Shown here: positions 41,951-50,184 of the stretch, piece after piece | Layout: each line of letters opens with the position of its first letter | How positions within the stretch are numbered: position 1 is the first letter of the stretch | DNA from: Bacillota bacterium | Lineage (GTDB): Bacteria > Bacillota > Clostridia > Christensenellales > CAG-138 | DNA length: 51,747 nt | Direction of reading: 5' to 3' | Assembly: GCA_023409435.1 (NCBI GenBank) | Contig: JAEYHP010000044.1 | Span: 1-51,747, forward strand | The notes under the pieces: model-generated | What the model saw: only the letters and a program-made list of their open reading frames with translations | Told to the model about the DNA's origin: nothing | Databases searched by the model: none | Made by a program: the position numbers and the translations under genes

Positions 41951-42883
41951 ATGTCCAACATCTATAAAAGCCTCACCGATCTCATTGGCAAGACCCCGCT
42001 TTTGGAGCTTGGCAACTACAAGAAAAAATACGACGTAAAGGCAAACATCGTCGCGAAGCTGGAATATTACAACCCCGCGGGCAGCGTCAAGGACAGGATT
42101 GCGAAGTCCATGATCGAGGACGCCGAAAAGCGCGGCATTTTAAATCCGGATTCCGTCATCATAGAACCCACCAGCGGCAACACCGGCATCGGCCTTGCTT
42201 CCGTGGCTGCCGCGCGCGGCTACCGCATCATACTCACCATGCCGGAAACCATGAGCGTGGAGCGCAGGAATCTTTTAAAGGCTTATGGCGCGGAGCTTGT
42301 GCTCACCGAAGGCGCAAAGGGCATGAAGGGCGCCATTGCGAAGGCGGAAGAGCTTGTAAAGGAAACCCCGAATGCCTTTATGCCCGGCCAGTTTACCAAC
42401 CCCGCCAACCCTGCCGTGCATAAGGCGACGACAGGCCCCGAGGTCTGGGAGGATACGGACGGCAAAGTGGATATTTTCGTGGGCGGCGTCGGCACGGGCG
42501 GAACCATCACCGGCGTGGGCGAATATTTGAAAGAAAAGAAGCCCGGTGTCAAAATCGTGGCGGTGGAGCCCTTTGACTCTCCGGTGCTTTCCGAAGGCAG
42601 GCCGGGTCCCCACAAAATACAGGGCATCGGCGCGGGCTTTGTGCCGGATGTTTTGAACACCTCCATATACGATGAAATCATCAAGGTCAAGAACGAGGAA
42701 GCGTTTGCCGCGGGCCGCGCGGTAGCTGCCGCGGAAGGCCTCTTGGTCGGCATTTCTTCCGGTGCCGCCCTGCATGCGGCCACCGTGCTCGCACAGCGGC
42801 CCGAGAACGCGGGTAAGCTGATTGTGGTGCTGCTGCCGGATACCGGCGAACGCTATCTCTCCACCGCGCTGTTCGCGGAGTAA
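41951..42883 (+). CDS. cysK: Cysteine synthase (O-acetylserine sulfhydrylase)
   Basis: A 310-residue PLP enzyme that makes cysteine from O-acetylserine and sulfide. PLP-binding Lys47 is in PAGSVKDRIA. Substrate and phosphate loops are EPTSGNTGIGLA and GVGTGGTITGVGEYL, and the C-terminal TGERYLST is typical of CysK. AAGGAGGAG precedes the ATG. It is divergent from the metC-like/patB pair and has a strong promoter, a possible CymR operator and its own terminator. CysK rather than CysM is favoured by length and the conserved loops. Confidence 0.95.
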   Translation: MSNIYKSLTDLIGKTPLLELGNYKKKYDVKANIVAKLEYYNPAGSVKDRIAKSMIEDAEKRGILNPDSVIIEPTSGNTGIGLASVAAARGYRIILTMPETMSVERRNLLKAYGAELVLTEGAKGMKGAIAKAEELVKETPNAFMPGQFTNPANPAVHKATTGPEVWEDTDGKVDIFVGGVGTGGTITGVGEYLKEKKPGVKIVAVEPFDSPVLSEGRPGPHKIQGIGAGFVPDVLNTSIYDEIIKVKNEEAFAAGRAVAAAEGLLVGISSGAALHAATVLAQRPENAGKLIVVLLPDTGERYLSTALFAE

Positions 42884-42915
42884 GCTGCGATATTCTCAAT
42901 TGATCATTCATATGG

Positions 42916-42951
42916 GAGGGTACACCGGCAGGTGCACCCTCTTTCCTTTTG
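42916..42951 (+). terminator. Terminator of cysK
   Basis: GAGGGT-A-CACC pairs with GGTG-C-ACCCTC (one A-C mismatch, GGCA loop), followed by TTTCCTTTT. It begins 33 bases after the cysK stop. Confidence 0.7.
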
Positions 42952-43026
42952 TCCCCGCAGCGTTGACAAGCTCTTGTAACCTGCGCTACGATACAGAAAA
43001 AGAATGATGCAATGGGGGAATACGCC

Positions 43027-44055
43027 ATGCAGCGGGATTTCTATCAACGGATATGGGATGGGCTGGACGCGGGAAGACGGTCGGCTCTGCTGACGGTGCT
43101 GGGCGAGCAGGGCGCACAAAAGCGGCTGTTTTATGAGGACATGCTTGCGGGAGAACCGGACGGGCCGCATACTGCGCTTGCAAAAGCGGCGGTTACAAAG
43201 AGCGAGCTAAGTTATCTGCCGCTGCCGGACGATTACGCGGCGTTTGCGGAACCCTTTGTGCCGGAGCCGAGGCTTATCGTATTGGGCGGCGGGCATATCG
43301 CGCTCCCCCTGGTGGAGTTTGCCGCGAAATGTGGCTTTGCCGTCACCGTTGTGGACGACAGGCCAGCGTTTGCAAACGCTCCCCGATTTCCTCTTGCAAA
43401 AGAAGTCGTCTGCGAGTCGTTCGAGCGGGTGTTCTCCAAGCTGCGGCTGGACCCATATTGCTTTGTGGTGGTCATCACGCGCGGGCACAGGCACGACAAA
43501 ATGTGCCTGCGGGAGCTGACAAAATACCCTCTGGCGTATCTGGGAATGATCGGCTCGAAAAACCGGGTGCGGACCGTTAAGGACTCCTTGATGGAGGAAG
43601 GGATTGCCCAGGAAACGTTGGATAAAATCTGCGCGCCCATCGGCATGAAGATCGGTGCGGTGACGCCCGCGGAGATCGCCGTTTCCATACTGGCCGAGGT
43701 AATCCTATATAAGCGCACGCTCAACAAGGAAGCATGGCCGGAGCTGGACCGAGAAGTCCTTTTTGCTCTGAAAGAAGCCAAGGAAGCGCCGTTTGCCATC
43801 GTCACCATCATCGAGGCGAAGGGCTCCGCACCGCGCGGTGCGGGCGCAAAGCTTCTTGTGTGGCCGGACGGGCGCATCGCCGGGAGCATCGGCGGCGGAT
43901 GCAGCGAAGGAGAGGCCATGAAAGCGGCCTACGAGGTCATACGCAGCGGGAACCCATGCGTGTACGGCGTGGACCTTTCAGGCGTTGCGGCGGAGGACGA
44001 GGGCATGGTGTGCGGCGGCAGGATAAAGGTCGCAATCGAGCGGTACGACGGCTGA
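43027..44055 (+). CDS. XdhC/CoxI-family protein with permuted domain order
   Basis: A 342-residue protein related to XdhC, the factor that sulfurates or delivers molybdenum cofactor to xanthine dehydrogenase-type hydroxylases. A Rossmann domain comes first (about residues 82-225; RLIVLGGGHIALPLVEFAAK and VVDDRPAFANAPR), then the XdhC_CoxI part at the C-terminus (about 258-342; VTIIEAKGSAPRGAGAK and IGGGCSEGEAM). In classic XdhC the order is reversed. The ATG at 43027 has GGGGG upstream; 43012 is possible. No xdh genes are in the window, so its target is elsewhere. It may be of the type seen with selenium-dependent hydroxylases of Clostridia, though that is memory-based. Confidence 0.8.
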   Translation: MQRDFYQRIWDGLDAGRRSALLTVLGEQGAQKRLFYEDMLAGEPDGPHTALAKAAVTKSELSYLPLPDDYAAFAEPFVPEPRLIVLGGGHIALPLVEFAAKCGFAVTVVDDRPAFANAPRFPLAKEVVCESFERVFSKLRLDPYCFVVVITRGHRHDKMCLRELTKYPLAYLGMIGSKNRVRTVKDSLMEEGIAQETLDKICAPIGMKIGAVTPAEIAVSILAEVILYKRTLNKEAWPELDREVLFALKEAKEAPFAIVTIIEAKGSAPRGAGAKLLVWPDGRIAGSIGGGCSEGEAMKAAYEVIRSGNPCVYGVDLSGVAAEDEGMVCGGRIKVAIERYDG

Positions 44056-44094
44056 TGCCATGACTCTGTTGATTGGAAATTTTTAAAAGTTCTG

Positions 44095-44123
44095 TTGACG
44101 AAACCCAATAAAACAGGTACACT
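44095..44123 (+). promoter_or_regulatory. Sigma-A promoter of the tetR-methyltransferase unit
   Basis: TTGACG at 44095-44100, 17 bases, TACACT at 44118-44123. The -10 lies inside the 40-bp palindrome at 44111-44150. Confidence 0.7.
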
Positions 44124-44150
44124 GTACTTAAAAGTACGGTGTACCTGTTT
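44111..44150. promoter_or_regulatory. 40-bp near-perfect palindrome, likely TetR operator
   Basis: The two 20-base halves are inverse complements with only two mismatches; core AGGTACAC ... GTGTACCT. It overlaps the -10 box and the presumed transcription start of the TetR-family gene at 44170, which is the standard place of an autorepressor operator. It could also form a strong hairpin in RNA. Confidence 0.7.
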
Positions 44151-44169
44151 TGCATTGAGGGAGTGGAAT

Positions 44170-44760
44170 ATGCAGTTTCAAAAAAAAGATATCAGGGAAA
44201 GCATTCTCTCTGCCGCCCGTGAAGAGTTTCTGGAGAACGGCTTTGAAAAAGCTTCCATCCGGAACATAACCGCTGCAGCGAAAACATCCAAGAGCAATGT
44301 CTATAACTATTTTCAGGATAAAGACGCCCTGTTTGCAGCGGTGGTAGAGCAGACAACGTCGGCAATCAAAGGCGGTTTTGAGAAGCTTCGCTCCGGAAAC
44401 CCAAATAGGACCGCGCAAACCTATACGCTTGAGGCGCAGAAGGAAGTCATAGGGGCGATCATGAGCTTTGTGTTTGAGCATCAGGAGGACCTCAGGCTGC
44501 TTTTGTTCCATTCGTCAGGCTCCTCCCACTCCGGCTTTAAGGAGCATATAACGAAAGGCCTGGCGGATGTTTTAAAGGACTGGGTTTCTTACGCGGCGCC
44601 CGAAAAAAAACTGTCGGACTTTTTTGTGCAAATGGTTGCGGGATTTTATGTGGGCGCAATCGAACAGATGCTTGCAAACGGAGTAACTGCCGGGCAGGCG
44701 GCGAGGCATTTTAATGAGTTTCTCCGGTTCGTATACGGTGGATGGAAATCGGTTCTATAA
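44170..44760 (+). CDS. TetR/AcrR-family transcriptional regulator
   Basis: A 196-residue repressor. The N-terminal helix-turn-helix (about residues 10-55) reads ILSAAREEFLENGFEKASIRNI then AKTSKSNVYNYFQDKDALF, the TetR signature. The C-terminal part (about 60-190) is the helical ligand-binding and dimer domain. The ATG at 44170 is preceded by GGGAGTGG; the frame upstream to 44095 crosses the promoter and is not coding. It probably represses itself and the downstream methyltransferase through the palindrome at 44111-44150. The inducer is unknown. Confidence 0.92.
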   Translation: MQFQKKDIRESILSAAREEFLENGFEKASIRNITAAAKTSKSNVYNYFQDKDALFAAVVEQTTSAIKGGFEKLRSGNPNRTAQTYTLEAQKEVIGAIMSFVFEHQEDLRLLLFHSSGSSHSGFKEHITKGLADVLKDWVSYAAPEKKLSDFFVQMVAGFYVGAIEQMLANGVTAGQAARHFNEFLRFVYGGWKSVL

Positions 44761-44785
44761 AATATTAATTATTGGGGGTATTCAT

Positions 44786-45578
44786 ATGAAGATCGAAACA
44801 AAGAAACCCTTGTACGGGAATTGGGTGTCCAGCAAGCTGATCGGAAAATGCATGGCGCTGGCACTGCTTTTCGGTGCCTTGGAGGCGATGCTGTTGGCTT
44901 TTGTTCCGGGCTGGCTGTCGCTGAAAATCCTGGTCGCTTTGCCGGCAGTCCTTTTCATCGTCAGCGTTCCCTATTTTCTCCGCGCAAGGTGGCTGTTTGC
45001 CGGGGAAGGCGGTAACATACAAAACAAGGTTCTGGACCTGATTGTCTCGCATATTGACTGGAACGAAGAAGGGAGGGCGCTTGATATCGGGTGCGGCAGC
45101 GGGGCTGGCAATCAGGCTTGCAAAGAAATACAGCAAAGCGGAAATAACCGGTACCGATTTCTGGGGCAGTGGGTGGGACTATTGTCAAAAGCAGTGCAAG
45201 GAAAACGCAAGCCTTGAGGGCGTGGCGGACAGAACGGATTTCCACCAGGCCAGCGCCTCCCTGCTTCCCTTCCCGGATGAGACGTTCGACCTGGTTGTGA
45301 GCAACCTGACGTTTCATGAGGTAAAGGATACCCGCAACAAGCGGGACCTGATAAAGGAAGCACTGCGCGTTGTTAAAAAAGGCGGGACGTTTGTTTTTCA
45401 GGATCTGTTCCTGATCAAGCAATATTACGGTACGCCGTATGGGCTGGTTGCTGCTGCAAAGGCCGCGGGGGCAAAGACGACGGAATTTGTAAATACCTCT
45501 ACGTCGCCCTTTATTCCCCGGGCGCTGAGGCTGCCCTTTATGCTTGGAACCCTGGGCCTGCTCCACGGTGAAAAGTAG
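44786..45578 (+). pseudogene. SAM methyltransferase with N-terminal membrane segments, frameshifted near 45105
   Basis: The first frame from ATG 44786 gives two hydrophobic segments (about residues 20-40 and 44-62), then EGRALDIGCGSG (SAM motif I) at about 105-116, and then nonsense. The second frame picks up directly with LAIRLAKKYSKAEITGTDFWG, VSNLTFHEVKDTRNKRDLI and the C-terminal part, ending at 45578. Joining the two restores an ordinary methyltransferase of about 264 residues. The junction (45098-45112, GGCAGCGGGGCTGGC) appears to have lost 2 bases or gained one after GSG. It could be a real inactivation, a sequencing error or phase variation in the G run. It is the second gene of the TetR-controlled unit, 25 bases behind the regulator. 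Confidence 0.8.
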
Positions 45579-45584
45579 AATGCC

Positions 45585-46067
45585 ATGATAACGGAACATC
45601 GCGCGCAGGCTTTGCAGGTTATCATACAGGCCGCAGAAACCGTACCGGCGGTCGTATGGGCGCTAACGGGCAGTACTTCCTTTGCTTTGCAGGGCATGAA
45701 TCTCATCGCGCATGATATCGATGTTATGACAAACGGGGAGGGTGCGTATGAACTCGCGCGGCGGCTCGCCCGGTATGTCGTAAAGCCCGTTGCGTATTCG
45801 CAGGCGCATAACATCAAATCGCATTTCGGGCAGTTGAACATTTGCGGCGTAGATGTGGAGATAATGGAAGATATTCAAAAAAAGCTGCCCGGCGGAACAT
45901 GGGAACCCGTTTTTGAGATTGTGCCTGCCACTAGGCTCATTCAGCATGAGGAAATGACCATTCCGGTCATCACGCTTACGCACGAGGCGCGGGCATACCG
46001 GATACTTGGAAGAACAGAACGCGCAGACGCCATCGAACGGCATTTGCAGTCGCATGCAACCGATTGA
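45585..46067 (+). CDS. Nucleotidyltransferase-like protein
   Basis: A 160-residue small protein. It contains ALTGSTSFALQG (residues 27-38, the GS of nucleotidyltransferases), Asp44 and Asp46 in HDIDVMT, and a further acidic stretch VDVEIMED near 88-95. This agrees with minimal or antitoxin-type nucleotidyltransferases and with aminoglycoside-type nucleotidyltransferase domains that act in the cytoplasm. No HEPN partner is next to it, so it is not a classic MNT-HEPN toxin pair. It begins 7 bases after the methyltransferase, with only a weak ribosome binding site. The role is unknown. Confidence 0.7.
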   Translation: MITEHRAQALQVIIQAAETVPAVVWALTGSTSFALQGMNLIAHDIDVMTNGEGAYELARRLARYVVKPVAYSQAHNIKSHFGQLNICGVDVEIMEDIQKKLPGGTWEPVFEIVPATRLIQHEEMTIPVITLTHEARAYRILGRTERADAIERHLQSHATD

Positions 46068-46089
46068 ATACAGAATACCTATACAAAGC

Positions 46090-46119
46090 GGGCTGTTATG
46101 TTATGTAACAGCCCCTTTT
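46090..46119 (+). terminator. Terminator of the nucleotidyltransferase-like gene
   Basis: A perfect 9-bp stem GGGCTGTTA / TAACAGCCC with a TGTTATG loop, followed by CTTTTA. Confidence 0.85.
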
Positions 46120-46216
46120 ACGTTCCTGCCGCTTTAACCAAACGCATTCCCGCGCGCATAGTATGGGAAGGAACCATACTTGTGGAATTCGAAATCAAAG
46201 GGAACGGGAGATTACT

Positions 46217-48058
46217 ATGTGCGGTATTGTCGGCATTGTAGACCACCGGCGGGAGCTGTTTCATAAAGCGCCGGTGATAGAACGCATGACCCGGGCGCTC
46301 AGCCACCGGGGGCCGGATTCCTACGGCCACCATGTGGCGCGCCATGCGCTGCTGGGCCACAGGCGTCTGGCGGTTGTGGACCCGGAAGGGGGCGCGCAGC
46401 CCATGCAGCGGATGTTTCATTGCAATACATTCACCATCGTATACAACGGGGAGCTTTACAATACGGAGGAACTAAGAGCGGAACTGAAAGAAGAAGGTTT
46501 CACATTTTGCTCTTATTCGGATACTGAGGTATTGTTATGCGCCTATATCGCGTGGGGGCCGGGCTGCGTCAACAAGCTCAATGGCATTTATAGCTTCGGC
46601 GTCTGGGAAGAAAAAGGGGAAACGCTGTTCCTCTGCCGCGATCCGCTCGGCGTAAAGCCGCTTTATTATACACAAAAGGACGGCATGCTTCTGTTCGCTT
46701 CGGAACTGAAGGCGCTTTTAGTGCATCCTGCGGTCCAGCCCGTGCTTGAAGCGGACGGCATTTGCGAAATCATGGGCCTGGGGCCCGCCCACGCACAGCA
46801 CAGCGGCGTATTAAAAAATGTCAGCCAGCTTCCCGCCGCCCATTACCTGCTTTTTACGCGGGAAGGGACGACGCTGCGCGAGTATTGGAAATTGAAGCCC
46901 GGGGAGCACAAAGAGAATGTAGAGGAAACGGCGGAGCATATCCGGTACCTGCTCACGGACGCCGTCAAACGCCAGCTGGTGGCGGACGTCCCGGTCTGCA
47001 CGTTCCTTTCGGGCGGGCTTGACTCCAGCACCATATCCGCCATCACATCCGCAGAGTTTAAAAAAGAAGGCCGGACCTTAAAGACGTTCTCCATTGATTA
47101 CGAGGACAACGCGAGCTATTATCAGGCCAACGACTTCCAGCCCACAGCCGACGACGCGTGGGTGGACCGGATGTCTGCGCACATCGGCAGCAAACATCAC
47201 CGCGTAATACTCAACAACCAAAAGCTCGCGGACGCACTGCTGGGCGCGATGCGCGCAAACGACATGCCCGGCATGGCGGATATCGATTCGTCCCTTCTGC
47301 TGTTCTGCGAGGAAGTACGGAAGCATGCGACCGTAGCGCTTTCAGGAGAGTGCGCGGATGAGGTGTTCGGCGGTTACCCCTGGTATGTGCGCAAGGATCT
47401 CGCCTACGCAGGCACATTCCCGTGGTCGGGCGCGATTAAGGAACGCAATGCGCTGCTTTCCCCCGATTTGAAAAAAATCCATCTGCCCGAATACGTCCAG
47501 GCGCAGTACGACGCGACATTGGAAAAGGTTCCGCATATCCCGGACGCTTCCGCGGATATGCGGGAGTTCCAGCGCATGTTCTACCTCAACATCAAATGGT
47601 TCATGAATACGCTCTTAACCCGTAAGGACCGCATGAGCATGGCCAACAGCCTGGAGGTCCGCGTTCCCTTTGCGGATTACCGGCTGGTGGAATACGCCTA
47701 CAACATCCCGCGCGACATGCTCTTTTATGAAGGCAGGGAAAAGGGCTTATTGCGCAAGGCGCTGACCGGCCTGCTGCCGGAAGAGATCCTGTGGCGCAAA
47801 AAGAGCCCATACCCCAAGACGTTTCATCCGCAGTATGTCAACGCCGTCACGAAAGCCCTGAACGAGCGGATTCACGAAAAAGGCTGCCGTATTGCGGAAC
47901 TTCTGGATATGGGCGCGGTGCATACGCTTATCGACACGCAGGGGCGTTCGTTCGGCCGCCCGTGGTTCGGGCAGTTGATGACGGGGCCGCAGCTCATCGC
48001 GTACCTGCTTCAGCTGGAGATGTGGATGCGGGAGTATGGCGTGATCGTGGAGGTATGA
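46217..48058 (+). CDS. asnB: Asparagine synthase (glutamine-hydrolysing)
   Basis: A 613-residue enzyme that makes asparagine from aspartate, glutamine and ATP. The N-terminal Ntn-type glutaminase domain starts with nucleophile Cys2 (MCGIVGIV) and has SHRGPDSYG and VYNGELYN. The C-terminal synthetase domain has the ATP-pyrophosphatase loop (FLSGGLDSS) and LSGECADEVFGGYPWY. The length and order match AsnB. The ATG at 46217 has GGGAG upstream; the frame to 46163 is not needed. It ends at a strong bidirectional terminator shared with the dpa operon. Confidence 0.96.
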   Translation: MCGIVGIVDHRRELFHKAPVIERMTRALSHRGPDSYGHHVARHALLGHRRLAVVDPEGGAQPMQRMFHCNTFTIVYNGELYNTEELRAELKEEGFTFCSYSDTEVLLCAYIAWGPGCVNKLNGIYSFGVWEEKGETLFLCRDPLGVKPLYYTQKDGMLLFASELKALLVHPAVQPVLEADGICEIMGLGPAHAQHSGVLKNVSQLPAAHYLLFTREGTTLREYWKLKPGEHKENVEETAEHIRYLLTDAVKRQLVADVPVCTFLSGGLDSSTISAITSAEFKKEGRTLKTFSIDYEDNASYYQANDFQPTADDAWVDRMSAHIGSKHHRVILNNQKLADALLGAMRANDMPGMADIDSSLLLFCEEVRKHATVALSGECADEVFGGYPWYVRKDLAYAGTFPWSGAIKERNALLSPDLKKIHLPEYVQAQYDATLEKVPHIPDASADMREFQRMFYLNIKWFMNTLLTRKDRMSMANSLEVRVPFADYRLVEYAYNIPRDMLFYEGREKGLLRKALTGLLPEEILWRKKSPYPKTFHPQYVNAVTKALNERIHEKGCRIAELLDMGAVHTLIDTQGRSFGRPWFGQLMTGPQLIAYLLQLEMWMREYGVIVEV

Positions 48059-48088
48059 TACAAACTTTCAACAACTTATGGAACATAA

Positions 48089-48112
48089 AAAGGCGGGCGT
48101 ATGCCCGCCTTT
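48089..48112. terminator. Bidirectional terminator between asnB and dpaB
   Basis: A perfect 10-bp stem AAAGGCGGGC / GCCCGCCTTT with a GTAT loop, an A run before and T run after. It separates two convergent genes. Confidence 0.85.
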
Positions 48113-48128
48113 GAATTCCCCTATGTCG

Positions 48129-48707
48129 TTATCCTCTGAGCAATATGGGCTCTATTTGCTCGCCCAGCATCGCCTGCTCGATCGTAGGCAGCAGCTTTGT
48201 ATAATCCGCAATGAGCGAGTTGCTTTTGTTTACGGGATTATCCTGCCCGAAGGGGACAAAATATACGTTTCTTACGTTGAGCAACAAACCAAGGTTCTTG
48301 GCGTTGGCTGAAAGCCCGTCGTTTGTGGAAATGGCGATTACAACGGGTTTCTTGTTGCGCAGCTGTGCTTTCGCGGCCAGGGTCACGGGCGTATCCGTCA
48401 CCGCGTTCGCAAGTTTCGCGAGCGTATTCCCGGTGCATGGGGAGATCACAAGCACGTCGAGGAGCTTTTTGGGGCCGATCGGCTCCGCGTCCTCTATGGT
48501 AGCAATGGGCTCCATGCCCGTAATTTCCACAATACGGTCATGAAAGTATTTCGCGGCGCCAAAGCGCGTATCTGTGGAGACCACCGCGAAGGAAACGATG
48601 GGGGTAATATTGGCGCCCGCGTCTTTTAACGTTTGCATCTCTTTGAGCGCTTCGTCCAATGTACAAAACGAGCCGGTCAGGGCGTAGCCGATACGCAAGT
48701 TATTCAA
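48129..48707 (-). CDS. dpaB: Dipicolinate synthase subunit B
   Basis: A 192-residue flavoprotein-like subunit that with DpaA converts dihydrodipicolinate to dipicolinate (DPA), the main spore core solute, in the mother cell. Motifs: RIGYALTGSFCTLDEAL at the start, then VISPCTGNTLAKLANAVTDTP and the flavoprotein-like stretch KPVVIAISTNDGLS. The start is probably TTG at 48707 (LNNLRIG), with AGAGGTGA upstream, matching the usual family N-terminus; a GTG at 48719 is in frame too. It overlaps dpaA by 8 bases. Confidence 0.94.
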   Translation of the reverse strand: MNNLRIGYALTGSFCTLDEALKEMQTLKDAGANITPIVSFAVVSTDTRFGAAKYFHDRIVEITGMEPIATIEDAEPIGPKKLLDVLVISPCTGNTLAKLANAVTDTPVTLAAKAQLRNKKPVVIAISTNDGLSANAKNLGLLLNVRNVYFVPFGQDNPVNKSNSLIADYTKLLPTIEQAMLGEQIEPILLRG

Positions 48708-49524
48708 GTCCGAATTCACCTCTGCTTTTTAAACGGTCCAGTATGGCGTCCTTCAGGTATTCCGCGGCGGTTGCGGGGGCGACGCTCCCCGGCAGCGAGC
48801 CAGCCTTGATCACGGTCAGCCCCAACGCGTCCGCGGCGGCGAGATCGATATTATCCATGCCCGAGGCGAGCTCTATGATGATGGTATCCTTGCGCAATTC
48901 CTTGAGCAGCGGTGCGGTCAAGAGGCGCGCGGGTATCGTGTTGATGACAAGGTCTGAAGAGGGCAGTATCCCCAAAAGTTCGGCGAGCCGGACGCAGGCA
49001 TGCCCGTTTGCGCAGGCGTCCGCAAGCTCGGAAGGCTCGCGCGAGACGACCGTTACCCGGCACCCGCAGGCGCGGAATATGCGCGCCACCGCCTTTCCCA
49101 CCCGCCCGTAGCCAATCAGCGTCAGACGGCTTTCGTGTATGGTAAAGGACGTGTTTTGCAGCGCGATCATCAGCGCGCCTTCCGCGGTGGGAATGGCGTT
49201 TTTGATACAGAATGCGTCGTCGTCCAACAGGTTGCAATAGAATACGCCCTTGCTTACGGCGTAGTTTAGATCGTCGGCGCTGATGCGCCCGGCGAAGCAC
49301 GCGGAGCCGGGGGAAAGGCTCTCAAGCGCCGGGCGCACCGCATGAAGAGGGGTATGCAGTTCCAGGACAAGCACGCAGGGGCAGCGAACGCTCATTGCGC
49401 GCGCCGCCGTATCTGGCATCAACTCCTGTAAAATCACATGATGCCCAACCGCCTGAAGCTGCTTTGCAAGGTATGCATTGCGGGGATCCTTGCCGCGGAT
49501 GAGGAATGTAATGGGTTCACGCAT
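48700..49524 (-). CDS. dpaA: Dipicolinate synthase subunit A
   Basis: A 274-residue dehydrogenase-like subunit of dipicolinate synthase. The nucleotide-binding Rossmann motif LTLIGYGRVGKAVARIF is in the second half (about 142-158), followed by VVSREPSELADAC; the C-terminal KAGSLPGSVAPATAAEYLKD is typical of DpaA. An AGGG-rich site precedes the ATG. It is transcribed from a sigma-K-like promoter ending 35 bases upstream and overlaps dpaB by 8 bases. This two-gene unit makes the organism a true endospore former. Confidence 0.94.
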   Translation of the reverse strand: MREPITFLIRGKDPRNAYLAKQLQAVGHHVILQELMPDTAARAMSVRCPCVLVLELHTPLHAVRPALESLSPGSACFAGRISADDLNYAVSKGVFYCNLLDDDAFCIKNAIPTAEGALMIALQNTSFTIHESRLTLIGYGRVGKAVARIFRACGCRVTVVSREPSELADACANGHACVRLAELLGILPSSDLVINTIPARLLTAPLLKELRKDTIIIELASGMDNIDLAAADALGLTVIKAGSLPGSVAPATAAEYLKDAILDRLKSRGEFGLE

Positions 49525-49558
49525 GCCCTGCCGCCCCCTGTGAAAGCGCTGATGATTA

Positions 49559-49586
49559 TAAAATATGTATTTTGGAGGGGTTCGGT
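49559..49586 (-). promoter_or_regulatory. Sigma-K-type promoter of dpaAB
   Basis: On the minus strand: AC at -35 (49585-49586), a spacer of 17, then CATATTTTA (49559-49567), fully matching the mother-cell consensus AC-N16-17-CATANNNTA. It is just after the stop of the upstream gene (49593) and 35 bases before dpaA. The spoVF locus of Bacillus is sigma-K dependent, which agrees. Confidence 0.7.
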
Positions 49587-49592
49587 GAATGT

Positions 49593-50168
49593 TCAGGCGC
49601 GCCCGTTATAATAGGCCGAAACGCCGATCGCCGTGCCGCCGGTATCCACCCGCAGCCGCGCATACCGCATGAGCGTACCCACGGCGGCAAGGTAGTTGCC
49701 GCCTGCGGATACGCCGGTGGCGGCAGAGGAAACGTAGTAATCCGTATCGTCCACCGGGGCGATTTGCAGCGTAACGGTGATGCTGCCTGTGACATTGGTA
49801 TTGCGCAGGAAATAACTGTTCTGGGCGTACGCTCCGATTTCCCGCGTAAGCAAAAATGCGGTGGTATTGGCGCCGACCGTCTGCGTGGCTGGCACTTCTA
49901 TGAACCCCTTGGCGCTGATGGCGATGGAATCCTGCGTGCCGCTTAGACTGCGGATATCAAGATCCGCCGCCGTGACGTTCACCGTGTCCCGCGCGCTCGT
50001 CAGGTTTCGGATATCGAAATTGGAGGCCGTAACGGTGATCTCGCTCGCAGGGGAAAACACAAAATTTCCGTCCACGTCCGCGGCAATGGGCACGGGTTCG
50101 TCGGAATATTGCCCGTAAATCGCGGCTTTGAGGCCCCGCGCGTGCTTGTTGAACACAAGGTTGTTCAT
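49593..50168 (-). CDS. DUF6385-like beta-rich protein, paralogue 1
   Basis: A 191-residue protein that I tentatively place in the DUF6385 group (from memory, unverified). The start MNNLVFN is shared with two other proteins here. Two strand repeats follow (SEITVTASNFDIRNL and VNVTAADLDIRSL), then a body rich in Thr, Val and Ser (SITVTLQIAPVDDTDYYVSS) ending SAYYNGRA. No signal peptide or TM is visible. GGGAGGAA precedes the ATG. It follows paralogue 2 by 16 bases and precedes dpaA by 68, so it may be expressed with the DPA genes. The composition suggests a structural surface protein; that is inference. Confidence 0.75.
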   Translation of the reverse strand: MNNLVFNKHARGLKAAIYGQYSDEPVPIAADVDGNFVFSPASEITVTASNFDIRNLTSARDTVNVTAADLDIRSLSGTQDSIAISAKGFIEVPATQTVGANTTAFLLTREIGAYAQNSYFLRNTNVTGSITVTLQIAPVDDTDYYVSSAATGVSAGGNYLAAVGTLMRYARLRVDTGGTAIGVSAYYNGRA

Positions 50169-50184
50169 GAGTTCCTCCCATCTT

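Noticed and set aside
45585..46067. MNT-HEPN toxin-antitoxin pair
   Set aside because: The nucleotidyltransferase-like gene has no adjacent HEPN partner; a terminator and asnB follow.
46120..46216. T-box riboswitch before asnB
   Set aside because: No T-box core sequence (AGGGTGGNACCGCG-like) or specifier stem is seen in the short leader.
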